Below, piece after piece: positions 26,521 through 38,623 of a DNA stretch of 64,000 bases. Within the stretch, counting starts at the first letter, position 1. Each line of letters begins with the position of its first letter. The notes beneath the pieces were generated by a model. That model had not been told where the DNA came from and searched no databases. It worked only from the letters and a program-made list of their open reading frames with translations. A program made the translations under genes and the position numbers. The DNA comes from Methylomonas sp. EFPC3 (GTDB taxonomy: Bacteria; Pseudomonadota; Gammaproteobacteria; Methylococcales; Methylomonadaceae): the NCBI RefSeq assembly GCF_029643245.1, contig NZ_CP116398.1:1984001-2048000 (forward strand). The letters are read 5' to 3'.

Positions 26521-27558
26521 CTACTGAATCTCTTGCGGGGCTTTAGGTTTGCGGTGCAAGTTGGCCAGGGAAATGGTTTCCCATTGTTTTTGGCTTTGTT
26601 TGCGGTCTTTGAAATACTGGCTGCTCGAAGAAAAAACCGGCAATCCGGCATAACGCAATTGCAATACTTTGTCGTCCGGGCAAAACTCGACACAACGACC
26701 ACACAGCGTGCAATCAGGATAGGTAATGTCGTGCTTGTGCATTTCGGTATGAATTTCCCGAATATCCATCGGGCAGGCATTCGCGCATAAACCGCATTTA
26801 TCACAACGGGGCGTGGCGTTTTTGACCAGGCGCAACAGCCCCACTTTACGAAAAATCGCTTGCAGCGCCAGCATGGGGCAAATCCGGCAAAACGGCTGGC
26901 GCACCGTCAAGCCCAGCGAGATGACCAAGCCAAACAAAAACACCCCGACAATGGATAAGCCGGTCAAACTGGCGCTGGCCGAATCCACATACAGTTGATC
27001 GGTACTGCCGGTCATCAAGGTAGTCATGATGCGGCTGGGGCAGACCGCACAAAACGGCGCGCCCCAGGCTTCATCGACATAACCGGCGGCGGCCAGCAAC
27101 GGAAAGCCAAATACCAGCAGCGATAGCATCAACCATTTGACGGGGCGAATTTTATCGACGGTACTGTCGGTCAAGCTTTGCTTGCCTTGCAAGCCCAGCT
27201 TTTGGCCGATAATACCCAACATGTCCTGGAAGAAGCCCAACGGACACACCCAGCCACAAAACGCTTTGCTAAACAGCACAAACAACACCAGAAACGTGCC
27301 CAGGGTAATGGCTATGGGCAGCAAGGCCATCCAGACCGGCATTTGTCCGGCGAACACCCGTTCCAAACCATGATGAATCTGGTGTTGCAGTGGCACCAGG
27401 GCGCAATAATCGGCACTCAGCGGATCGTAAGCACAACTGAGTGCCGGCAAGGCTTTGCTGAGCTTGTCGGTGGTATAGGGACCTAACCAGTAGCCGCCAT
27501 AAACCATTAAGAAAAACAACGCCCCTTGCACCGTTTTACGCATTACGGATAGATTCAT
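26521..27558 (-). CDS. NapH/CcoG-like polyferredoxin membrane protein
   Basis: The start at 27558 overlaps the upstream stop (ATGA), giving 345 residues; a longer reading has no support. Several spans carry CxxxCP-type motifs (AFCGWVCPLGF, FCAVCPSR, FCRICPM), followed by two cytoplasmic [4Fe-4S] clusters, CDKCGLCANACP and CTLCGRCVEFCP. This is the NapH/NosR/CcoG family, which moves electrons between quinol or cytoplasm and the periplasm; CcoG is known to reduce copper. Its position behind a TonB receptor and a His-rich protein fits metal reduction after uptake. Confidence 0.9.
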   Translation of the reverse strand: MNLSVMRKTVQGALFFLMVYGGYWLGPYTTDKLSKALPALSCAYDPLSADYCALVPLQHQIHHGLERVFAGQMPVWMALLPIAITLGTFLVLFVLFSKAFCGWVCPLGFFQDMLGIIGQKLGLQGKQSLTDSTVDKIRPVKWLMLSLLVFGFPLLAAAGYVDEAWGAPFCAVCPSRIMTTLMTGSTDQLYVDSASASLTGLSIVGVFLFGLVISLGLTVRQPFCRICPMLALQAIFRKVGLLRLVKNATPRCDKCGLCANACPMDIREIHTEMHKHDITYPDCTLCGRCVEFCPDDKVLQLRYAGLPVFSSSSQYFKDRKQSQKQWETISLANLHRKPKAPQEIQ

Positions 27559-28331
27559 GACGCAGCACTCGCATATTTTTTGACTTTTAACGGTTTGTTG
27601 GACAAACGTCTGTTTAACCACAAGCCCACCACAACACCCAACCCGGCCAAGCCCGCCCCCCACGGCACGGACTGCCAATGCAGCGGCGAGACGTAATAAT
27701 CGCCTTTGAGGGTGGAGCGATAGCGTTGGTCGTTGGCATTCAATTCGGTGCTGATCGAAAACTCGGCGGGCGGATTGGCCGTTAGTCCCGGCTCGATAGC
27801 ACTAAAGTCGTCCGGCAATTCAAACGCCACCCGTCCTTGCGGGTCGGTGGTGGCGCTCAATTGAGTGCCGTTTTGCGAACGAAATTGCACCGGCTGATTC
27901 GGTACGGGCTGGCCCTGAAAGCGCACTTTAAACTGCCAGGTTTTGCCACTGTAGTAGCGGGCATGCTCGGCGGGATGCGGATCGGGTTCGATTTCCAGCG
28001 CAGTCTTCTGCAAGCCAAACAAGGCTTGAGGCTTGGCCTTCATCGGGCGACCGTTTTTATAGCTGTAGCGCACCTCGGCTTCAAGCAGGCCGGGCTGCTG
28101 TTTTTCCAAGACCAAGGCGTAATAGCCTTCAAAGCCCAGCTTGGGCAATTCCAGCTTTTCCAACACCTGACTGCTTAAATCCGGCAAGTAATAACGAATC
28201 GCGCTGGGTTCGCTTAAGTAGGTGGCATGCTGATTACCGCCATGATGCTGCATATCGTGCGCTTTGGGGGCATCCTCAGCCCAGGTATTCATGGTGCTCA
28301 GCGCGCCGATTAAAATAAACCAATACGGCAT
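27555..28331 (-). CDS. His-rich exported protein with C-terminal anchor, DUF4198-like
   Basis: The 258 residues comprise a signal peptide (MPYWFILIGALSTMNTWAED), a histidine-rich mature N-terminus (HDMQHHGGNQH, 25-35), a beta-rich body with GKTWQFKVRFQGQPV and TTDPQGRVAFELP (Ig-like, as in DUF4198/carboxypeptidase-regulatory folds) and one C-terminal span (WGAGLAGLGVVVGLWL). It is the second gene of the TonB receptor operon, 8 bases after the receptor. The histidines suggest it binds the imported metal. A decayed copy lies at 15702-15925. Confidence 0.82.
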   Translation of the reverse strand: MPYWFILIGALSTMNTWAEDAPKAHDMQHHGGNQHATYLSEPSAIRYYLPDLSSQVLEKLELPKLGFEGYYALVLEKQQPGLLEAEVRYSYKNGRPMKAKPQALFGLQKTALEIEPDPHPAEHARYYSGKTWQFKVRFQGQPVPNQPVQFRSQNGTQLSATTDPQGRVAFELPDDFSAIEPGLTANPPAEFSISTELNANDQRYRSTLKGDYYVSPLHWQSVPWGAGLAGLGVVVGLWLNRRLSNKPLKVKKYASAAS

Positions 28332-28339
28332 GTCGCCTC

Positions 28340-30304
28340 CTAATAACTAACGTTAAAGCCGGTGTAATAAAAACGGCCACCGGGGTCGTTGGGGGTGCCT
28401 TGCAAGCCCATGACATAGGGCGTGACACGATTAAATACGTTGTCGACGCCGACAAAGGCGGTCAGCCATTGGGTGGCGGCGTAATCCAGTTTGGCATCGA
28501 ACTCATGGTGGTAAGCGGACTCACGCACACGATTGGCATTGTTGCCGACATAGCCGTCATAAAAGCGGCCATTTAGGGATAAGTCGACTTGCGGATGCAG
28601 ATGAAAGGTATTTTGAAAGCGAAACGCGTGACGTGATCGGTCGATCAGGCGCTGGTGGGTTTGAGTGTCTTCGGCATCCAGATATTCGTAAGAAGCGAAA
28701 AGATTGTAATACTCCTTAACACCCAAGTTAAAAATGATCTCGGTGCCACGTACCTTGGCCTGTCCGGTATTGAAGTTATTAAAATCCGAGAATATGACTG
28801 TGCCCACAGTGCGATTGCCGGTATTGATAGACTGGATTAAATCCTCGTACCAGGTGACGTGACCAATCGCTTCCAAGCTACCGTAGACATCGTTATGGTC
28901 AAAACTGTATTTGGCGGCCATTTCCAGTGTTTCAGACTTTTCCGGTCTTAAGCTTGGGTTGCCGTTAATCGTCGACACACTGGTGAACGGACCTCGTCGG
29001 CTGGTACGGACAAAGGTGGGAAACATATTGACAAACTCTGGCGCTTTAAAAGCGGAACCATAGCCAACCCGAAAATTAAGATCGCCGGGAGACCAGGATA
29101 AGCTGGCTCGAGGATTGAGCGCGTCGCCAAAATCGCTAAAAGTGTCGTAACGCACACCCGCCACCAGTTTCACATCACGGATAATGTCCCAGTCGATCTG
29201 CGATAGGGCGTGAAACACATGGCGCGTTTGGGCGCCGGGAAAGCGGTTGCGATCGAACGTCGATATGTATAGATCCTGAAACCGTCCCCCGGTACCCAAG
29301 GTGACTGTCAAGTTATCGGCGGCAAACCAGTTTAAAAAGCCTTCAATTTGGCCCAATTCGAATTTGGTTTTTTCAATATCAGTGGGGTCCTGAGCATTCC
29401 GTCCGACATTTGCCAGGGTTTGACCGTAGGTACCCAACAAACGTGCGCTGCCCCAGTCATAGACATCATCGTAGGTTAGGCTGATTTGTTTGCGGTCTTC
29501 ATTCTCAACATTACGAGCTCGGTTAAATGCCGTACCCGTGTCGTTTTGTTCCATCAGCTCGCCCGTCCAGCGCAGTTTACGTTGGGGTGTGAAGTCATAA
29601 GAGCCCGCGTAATTCACGTAGTAGCGATCAATATCCTTGAGCGTTGTCGTAGGAACACTGGTATCCACTCTTAAATCGTTTTTATTAAACACCTCGGCAG
29701 AAAAACGATTTTTCAGACCATGAAAATCACCGGTCGAAACACCCGCCCGTTCAATAAAGGTATCACGCTGACCTCGTTCCGCCTGCCCCCAGGTAAAACT
29801 GCCGGTTGCACCAAATTGCTCGCCCGGCGCCTTGGTAATGATGTTAATCACCCCGCCGATTGAATCGGCACCGTATAAGGCCGACATCGGGCCGCGAATA
29901 ATCTCGATCTGCTGAATATTTTCGATGCTCAAACCCGTCAAATCCGAGGTGCCGAATTTACCGGTTCTACGCAAGCCATCCACCAAAATCAAGGTCTGGT
30001 TATTCGAGGAGCCACGCAGGTTAATCCGTGAGTTAGTGCCGGAATCGGCCACAAACCCGGTACCGGCGGCATATTGCAAAATCTGCGGCAAGGTGCGTAG
30101 CGAAAGGCTTTTTAAGCGTTGCGGAGTGATGACTTCGACACTGGCTTGGACGTCTTTGACCGCCAGACTGCGTCCCGGCGTGGCGGTAACCACCATAGTA
30201 TCCAGCTCTGCGAGCGGTGTACTATCGTCCTGTTGCTTGGTTTGAGCGGACACTTCGCTGATGAGAACGGCTAACAGCCAAGCAAAATGCGCCTTATTAT
30301 TCAT
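28340..30304 (-). CDS. TonB-dependent outer-membrane receptor (BtuB/CirA-like)
   Basis: The 654-residue protein has a signal peptide (FAWLLAVLISEVSAQ), a candidate TonB box in ELDTMVVTATP, a plug domain with INLRGSSNNQTLILVDGLRR, RGPMSALYGADSIGGVINII, and a barrel ending in tyrosine (YYTGFNVSY). It heads a four-gene operon with the His-rich protein, polyferredoxin and CcdA-like protein, an association that suggests a reducible metal complex as ligand. The gene itself cannot tell copper, iron, haem or cobalamin apart. Confidence 0.92.
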   Translation of the reverse strand: MNNKAHFAWLLAVLISEVSAQTKQQDDSTPLAELDTMVVTATPGRSLAVKDVQASVEVITPQRLKSLSLRTLPQILQYAAGTGFVADSGTNSRINLRGSSNNQTLILVDGLRRTGKFGTSDLTGLSIENIQQIEIIRGPMSALYGADSIGGVINIITKAPGEQFGATGSFTWGQAERGQRDTFIERAGVSTGDFHGLKNRFSAEVFNKNDLRVDTSVPTTTLKDIDRYYVNYAGSYDFTPQRKLRWTGELMEQNDTGTAFNRARNVENEDRKQISLTYDDVYDWGSARLLGTYGQTLANVGRNAQDPTDIEKTKFELGQIEGFLNWFAADNLTVTLGTGGRFQDLYISTFDRNRFPGAQTRHVFHALSQIDWDIIRDVKLVAGVRYDTFSDFGDALNPRASLSWSPGDLNFRVGYGSAFKAPEFVNMFPTFVRTSRRGPFTSVSTINGNPSLRPEKSETLEMAAKYSFDHNDVYGSLEAIGHVTWYEDLIQSINTGNRTVGTVIFSDFNNFNTGQAKVRGTEIIFNLGVKEYYNLFASYEYLDAEDTQTHQRLIDRSRHAFRFQNTFHLHPQVDLSLNGRFYDGYVGNNANRVRESAYHHEFDAKLDYAATQWLTAFVGVDNVFNRVTPYVMGLQGTPNDPGGRFYYTGFNVSY

Positions 30305-30766
30305 TATTCTGCCCTATTCAGATTAAAAATTAGCTTAAAAACGACACTTGATACGTACAGCCATTGGCTTCGAGCGCGTAAACGAGCTAATTTTGTGCCG
30401 AGCAAATAAATTGAATAATAATCAAGTAGTAATCTTAAATTGAGCCATTCTAAAATCGGAAAAACAGGTTATTTAACACAATCACATGCTGCCAGCTGCG
30501 TGATTTGCCCGATTGGGCAGACTCTGACAACTGACTAGAAAGTGATTGTCGACGGTGCCGGGTTGAGACCGTTCCGGATACTCGGTGCCCGATACGGCGA
30601 GCTGTCGGAATATCGTCCGCATATTGACTTACCGAAACATTGGAGGTTACTTCAGGGACAGGACTTGTCTGGACGGGGAGGCTTGATCTAAACACAGCGC
30701 CCGTCCCTAACGACTATAATCCGGTCAACGTATTCCATCGAAAAACTGCATAAGCCCATCGCGACT
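30305..30766. other. Divergent intergenic region, likely promoters
   Basis: This 462-base gap separates the TonB receptor operon from the DUF4198 gene and must hold both promoters. The part at 30390-30440 is AT-rich and includes a poorly conserved Fur-like stretch, not strong enough to call. Open frames here are short and lack start signals. Confidence 0.45.
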
Positions 30767-31579
30767 ATGAACAAAACCTTGCTATCCGGTGCCTTTAACG
30801 TCTGCTTCCTGTTCAGTTATCCGCTGGCAGCGCATGAATTCTGGCTCATGCCCGATAAATTCAAACTCGATAGCAGCGGCGCAGCCAACCAACTTGTTTT
30901 TCGGGTGGGTGAAGATTTTATTGGCAACATTTGGGCAAAGCGCGCGGAACGCACGCTGACCCTAATGCATTACACTAAAAATCATGCATTCGATTTAACG
31001 CCGTCCACTTTTCAAAGCGATACCATCCCTATCGCCTTACGGTTTGAAAGCGAAGGCACGCATTTATTGGCGATGGAATCCAACAACTCCTTCATTTCCC
31101 TGGAAGCTGACAAATTTAATCATTACCTCAAAGAAGACGGTAACGAAGCCGTTTATCAATGGCGTGAAAAAAACGGTACGGCGCATGTCGCCTCCAGGGA
31201 AAACTACCGGCGTTGCGCCAAAACCTTGGTACAAGTCGGCACCAAAACGGATGATACCTTCAAGCGCGTCTTGGGCATGCCACTGGAACTGATCCCGCTA
31301 CAAAATCCCTATCGCTTAAAGCAAGGCGACAATTTGACGGTACAAGTCTTATTTGCAGGCAAACCGCTGACTAACAAAATGATCCTGACCTGGCACAAGC
31401 GCACCGCCAGCGATGCAGCCAAACCGCAAACGCATTACACCGACGCCAAAGGCTTACTGACTTTTCCTTTAACCGACACGGGCGATTGGATGGTCAGCAC
31501 GGTACATCTAGTCCCGGTTGAAAATGATCCCAAAGCCGATTACCAAAGCTATTGGGGGAATTTGACATTTGGTTTCTAA
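30767..31579 (+). CDS. DUF4198 exported protein
   Basis: The 270-residue protein has a signal peptide (LLSGAFNVCFLFSYPLAA) followed directly by HEFWLMP, the hallmark N-terminus of DUF4198 proteins, then beta-rich Ig-like modules with GDNLTVQVLFAGKPLTNK and ending NLTFGF. The family is periplasmic and often found with TonB receptors or nickel/cobalt transporters. Here it is divergent from the TonB-polyferredoxin operon, so it is probably a periplasmic metal-binding accessory of the same uptake system. No ABC transporter is nearby. Confidence 0.85.
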   Translation: MNKTLLSGAFNVCFLFSYPLAAHEFWLMPDKFKLDSSGAANQLVFRVGEDFIGNIWAKRAERTLTLMHYTKNHAFDLTPSTFQSDTIPIALRFESEGTHLLAMESNNSFISLEADKFNHYLKEDGNEAVYQWREKNGTAHVASRENYRRCAKTLVQVGTKTDDTFKRVLGMPLELIPLQNPYRLKQGDNLTVQVLFAGKPLTNKMILTWHKRTASDAAKPQTHYTDAKGLLTFPLTDTGDWMVSTVHLVPVENDPKADYQSYWGNLTFGF

Positions 31580-32106
31580 ACCGCCCTGATTTTTGCCGCC
31601 AAGTCAGGCCGGGCTTCGAAATTCAGTCAGCAAGTGGAAGGCAATCCGGCTGACGCTAAGCAATTCCAGCATGACCCAGACTTGGCGACCTGACTGGGTT
31701 GGCGGCAGTCAGCATTACGGTGGCAGCAAGGAACGGGCGTTGCCTGCAAAGCCTCAGCGAACGGCGTAACAGAAATACTCCGCCGTAGCGGCTGGCCAAT
31801 AAAAATGCCCGGAGTGCCTGGGGGTTATTGAGCAAGGATTTGGTTGCCGGCCGGCCGAAATGGCGCTGGCGCCTGAATCGATTTGAGCCTGACAATCAAC
31901 ATTCGCGCCCAAATCAATTGCGAAGCAACGCCCTTATGGCAAGCGAACCAATTTGAATCCTCGGGCTTACCTTCTGCTGAGCTTCGAGCCCCGGCGGCCA
32001 GTTCGATCGCCTGACCGATAACGACGGCAGCAGCACCGACGACCGGTAAGACGAGGTCGGCCGCCTGATCAGCCTGCGGGCATCCGTCTTTCGATTTATT
32101 GCGCTG
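31580..32106. other. Intergenic stretch with open frame continuing the next gene
   Basis: No gene with a start signal is visible. On the minus strand the frame of the lipoprotein gene stays open past its TAG at 32107-32109, down to a TAA at 31825-31827 (93 codons). The rest shows no clear product. Confidence 0.4.
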
Positions 32107-32676
32107 CTACTGCGGCCAGGGGACAGCCGGCGCACAATGCTCGAGATACATTTTCCCCTTGGCGGCGTCGTTCGGAATATAAATCTGGTTCGCGGCGGCG
32201 GGCGGGTAATTCGAACCGTCGGCACATTGCACGCTTTGGCCCGGCCCGACCGCAATCCGGGTTCCGACCTTGATCTGGCAGACGCTGAGCCGGTCCGGGG
32301 CACTCCATTCCGGACAGATGGCTTCCAGTTCGCGGTATTGTTCCAGACCGGCGGCGGGCGCCGCAAACGTCCACCAATTGCCGTATTCGCTGTAGGGCCG
32401 GCCGCTGTCCCAGACCCGGTAAACGGTCAACGGCGCCGACACCATAAAGGCTTGGCCGGTGCACAATTTACCCTGCCCGGGAGCGCCGTACGCTATTTCG
32501 ACCAGCCTGTCGTCGGCGACCGGCTCCAACCCCGCGGCCGGGGTTGCGACCTTGCCGATACAGCCGGTATCGGCCGATGTAAAGACCAAGGTGCCGTCGA
32601 TCACGGCCAGCTCGGCGCAACCGGCCAAACCAATTAAGAAAATACCGATAAGCCGGGTTCGGCCCAATCCGCCCAT
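32107..32676 (-). CDS. Lipoprotein with ADP-ribosyltransferase-fold-like domain (tentative)
   Basis: The start at 32676 gives 189 residues with a lipobox at IGLAGC (Cys20) and GGGAG upstream. The mature part has several cysteines (CIGK, CTGQ, AICPEWS, VCQIK, VQCADG, EHCAP) that could form disulfides. The order LTVYRVWDSG, YGNWWTF, a proline, YRELEAIC, IKVGTRIAVGPGQ resembles the R-x..GxWWT..P..VPxGTxIxxG layout of ADP-ribosyltransferase-fold modules in secreted proteins. That is pattern recognition only, so activity is unproven. A relic of its 3' end lies at 15611-15670. Confidence 0.65.
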   Translation of the reverse strand: MGGLGRTRLIGIFLIGLAGCAELAVIDGTLVFTSADTGCIGKVATPAAGLEPVADDRLVEIAYGAPGQGKLCTGQAFMVSAPLTVYRVWDSGRPYSEYGNWWTFAAPAAGLEQYRELEAICPEWSAPDRLSVCQIKVGTRIAVGPGQSVQCADGSNYPPAAANQIYIPNDAAKGKMYLEHCAPAVPWPQ

Positions 32677-32785
32677 GTGTTCAGTCTCCCGTGGCCGCTG
32701 GCGGCCATTTCCGCGCAGACGCTTTGCCTGCAATCCCGTACCATAATAACCTGATCAACCGGATCCGCCGCCATTCATTCGCCCC

Positions 32786-34075
32786 ATGACTCACTTACCG
32801 CACCCTGCTCCGACTTCGCCGCGCCTGTATCTTGCCGTGTTGGCCGCCATCGTCTGCGGAGCCTTGTTCGGCGCACTGGATGCCGGCCATGCCGTGCTGC
32901 TCAAACCCATCGGCGACGCTTTTATTGGGTTAGTAAAAATGCTGATCGGGCCGGTGATTTTCTGCACCATCGTGCTTGGCATCGCCGGGGCCGAGGACAT
33001 GAAAAAAGCCGGCCGCATCGGGATCAAAGCCTTGTTGTATTTTGAAATCGTCTCCACCTTCGCCCTCGGCGTGGGCCTGTTGCTCGCCAACCTGCTGAAA
33101 CCGGGCGCCGGGTTTAACGCCGACCCGGCCACCTTAGATCCGCAAGCGGTAGCCGGCTTCGTCAAACAGGCCGCCGAGCAACGGCTTGCCAATTTTCTGT
33201 TGCACATCATTCCGAAAACCTTCACCGACGCTTTCACCGGTTCCGGCGATTTGCTGCAAGTATTGTTGGTATCGACCCTGTTCGGCTTCGCCTTGCAGCG
33301 GATGGGCGCAGCCGGCCGCTCGGTGCACCGCTTCGTCGAGGAAAGCGCACAGTTGTTTTTCGCGATGCTGAATCTGGTGATGAAACTGGCACCGCTCGGT
33401 GCCGGTGCCGCCATGGCGTTTACGGTCGGCAAATACGGGATTGCCGCGCTGAAACCGCTGGCAGCGTTGATGGGGTGTTTTTACCTGAGCTGCGTACTAT
33501 TTATCGGTTTGGGATTGGGCAGTATTGCCGCACTCACCGGTTTCAATCTGTTCAAACTTTTAAGCTATCTCCGGGCGGAACTGCTAATCGTCCTCGGCAC
33601 CTCGTCGTCGGAGTCGGCTTTGCCGCCGCTAATGCAGAAACTGGAGCGGCTGGGCTGCTCGCGTTCTGTGGTCGGTCTGGTGGTTCCGGCGGGTTATTCG
33701 TTCAATCTGGACGGCACCAACATTTATCTGACGATGGCGGCGCTGTTCATGGCCCAGGCCCTGAATATCGAGCTGCCGCTCGGCCAACAACTGAGCCTGT
33801 TGCTGGTGGCGATGCTGACCAGCAAGGGTGCGTCCGGCGTCAGCGGTGCCGGCTTTATCACGCTGGCGGCGACGCTGAGCGCGGTGCCGGCGGTGCCGGT
33901 GGCCGCCTTGTCGTTGATACTCGGCATCGACCGCTTCATGTCCGAAGCCCGGGCCCTAACCAATTTGATCGGCAACGCCGTGGCGGCGATTGTCATCTCC
34001 GACTCCGAGCGCGAGCTGGACCGGGAAAGATTGCAAGCCGAATTGAACGCCGGCCGCGGTCGCGCACAGCACTAA
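32786..34075 (+). CDS. dctA: C4-dicarboxylate/proton symporter, DAACS family
   Basis: The 429 residues match the dicarboxylate/amino acid:cation symporter family: the serine-rich re-entrant loop [13 protein letters not shown], the metal/substrate motif [14 protein letters not shown] and the second hairpin [12 protein letters not shown] are all present with eight spans. It imports succinate, fumarate, malate or related acids with protons or sodium. In an obligate one-carbon user such a carrier would supplement rather than drive growth. Monocistronic. Confidence 0.9.
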   Translation: MTHLPHPAPTSPRLYLAVLAAIVCGALFGALDAGHAVLLKPIGDAFIGLVKMLIGPVIFCTIVLGIAGAEDMKKAGRIGIKALLYFEIVSTFALGVGLLLANLLKPGAGFNADPATLDPQAVAGFVKQAAEQRLANFLLHIIPKTFTDAFTGSGDLLQVLLVSTLFGFALQRMGAAGRSVHRFVEESAQLFFAMLNLVMKLAPLGAGAAMAFTVGKYGIAALKPLAALMGCFYLSCVLFIGLGLGSIAALTGFNLFKLLSYLRAELLIVLGTSSSESALPPLMQKLERLGCSRSVVGLVVPAGYSFNLDGTNIYLTMAALFMAQALNIELPLGQQLSLLLVAMLTSKGASGVSGAGFITLAATLSAVPAVPVAALSLILGIDRFMSEARALTNLIGNAVAAIVISDSERELDRERLQAELNAGRGRAQH

Positions 34076-34276
34076 GCCCAAAGACTTAGTTTGTTCAAGA
34101 TTCCGCTGTTTTCATTGGCACCGAGTCTAGTGTATAAAGTGCAGAGTCCAAGACCGGTTCCGGGTTGATTCCGGCATGCCGGGCGGCCGGGTTTCAGCAA
34201 GAGTTTCAGGCATCGGCTAACGCAGCATCAATGCTAGAGCCACCGCCTGCCGATCCGATTATCGAGTGAGCAGAAT

Positions 34277-37888
<3,612 letters not shown>

Positions 37889-37904
37889 CTCTCTGGTCTA
37901 AACC

Positions 37905-38519
37905 CTACTTGAGTAGGCAACCCGCCAGAAACAGGCGTACAGCCGGCGTCACCCAGCGTTCGATTTCGGCGGCATCCGGCGTCGGCTCCAGGCCCAATTG
38001 CAGGCGCTGCAACCGCTCGCCGCGCACGGCACTGACGAACTGGTCGGCGAGAAAATCGGGGTCGATATCGGCAATCGCACCGGCTTGCTGGTGACGACGG
38101 AAAAACTGCGCCAGCGCCGCCAACGTCCGCCGCGGCCCCTGTTCGTAAAATTGGGTCGCCAATTCCGGAAATCGCGGCGACTCGCCGATCAGAATCGCCC
38201 GCATCCGCAATACGTCGGGGCGGGTGATGCGGAACAAAAACTGGCAGGCAAAGCTTTGCAAAGCCTGTTCCGGCGGCGACTCGCCGCACAGACTCCCGAT
38301 GAACTGGTCGCTGCAGCGGCGGATCAACGCGCCGAACAAGCCGGCTTTGCCGCCGAATTGGCTGTAAACGGTCCGTAGCGAGACCCGCGCGTCGCGGGCG
38401 ATGGTTTCCATACTCAAATTGCCGTAGCCGTGTTCCAAAAAAAGCTGCAGCGCCGCGTCGAGTAATCTATCCCGGCTTTGTTGCTCGTCGCCCTTACACG
38501 GGCGGCCACATTTAACCAT
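37905..38519 (-). CDS. TetR/AcrR-family repressor of the adjacent RND pump
   Basis: The 204 residues start MVKCGRPCKGDEQQSRDRLL with a TetR helix-turn-helix at about 17-65 (METIARDARVSLRTVYSQFG) and a helical ligand-binding domain behind it. It is divergent from the RND operon with an 80-base gap holding a consensus-like promoter and a palindrome, the expected arrangement for a repressor that controls both itself and the pump. The inducing ligand is unknown. Confidence 0.9.
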   Translation of the reverse strand: MVKCGRPCKGDEQQSRDRLLDAALQLFLEHGYGNLSMETIARDARVSLRTVYSQFGGKAGLFGALIRRCSDQFIGSLCGESPPEQALQSFACQFLFRITRPDVLRMRAILIGESPRFPELATQFYEQGPRRTLAALAQFFRRHQQAGAIADIDPDFLADQFVSAVRGERLQRLQLGLEPTPDAAEIERWVTPAVRLFLAGCLLK

Positions 38520-38541
38520 GCTGTCGTACTCATGAAATAAA

Positions 38542-38595
38542 TTGACTTGCCAAACGATGATACCCTAGACTAAACGGTAATAGGTATTACCATTT
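38542..38595 (+). promoter_or_regulatory. RND operon promoter with palindromic operator
   Basis: TTGACT (38542-38547) and TAGACT (38566-38571) with an 18-base spacer form a sigma-70-like promoter toward the pump genes. Immediately downstream, GGTAATA (38576-38582) and TATTACC (38585-38591) form a perfect inverted repeat with a 2-base spacer; skipping one mismatch, three more A/T pairs extend it to 38572-38595. It is the likely TetR-type operator. Confidence 0.7.
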
Positions 38596-38623
38596 TTGGT
38601 TGAGGCATTTCAGGGGAGAGGGC

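Noticed and set aside
30399-30432. Fur-box-like AT-rich stretch upstream of the TonB receptor operon
   Set aside because: Only partial match to the 19-base Fur consensus and no dyad symmetry; a matrix search would be needed.
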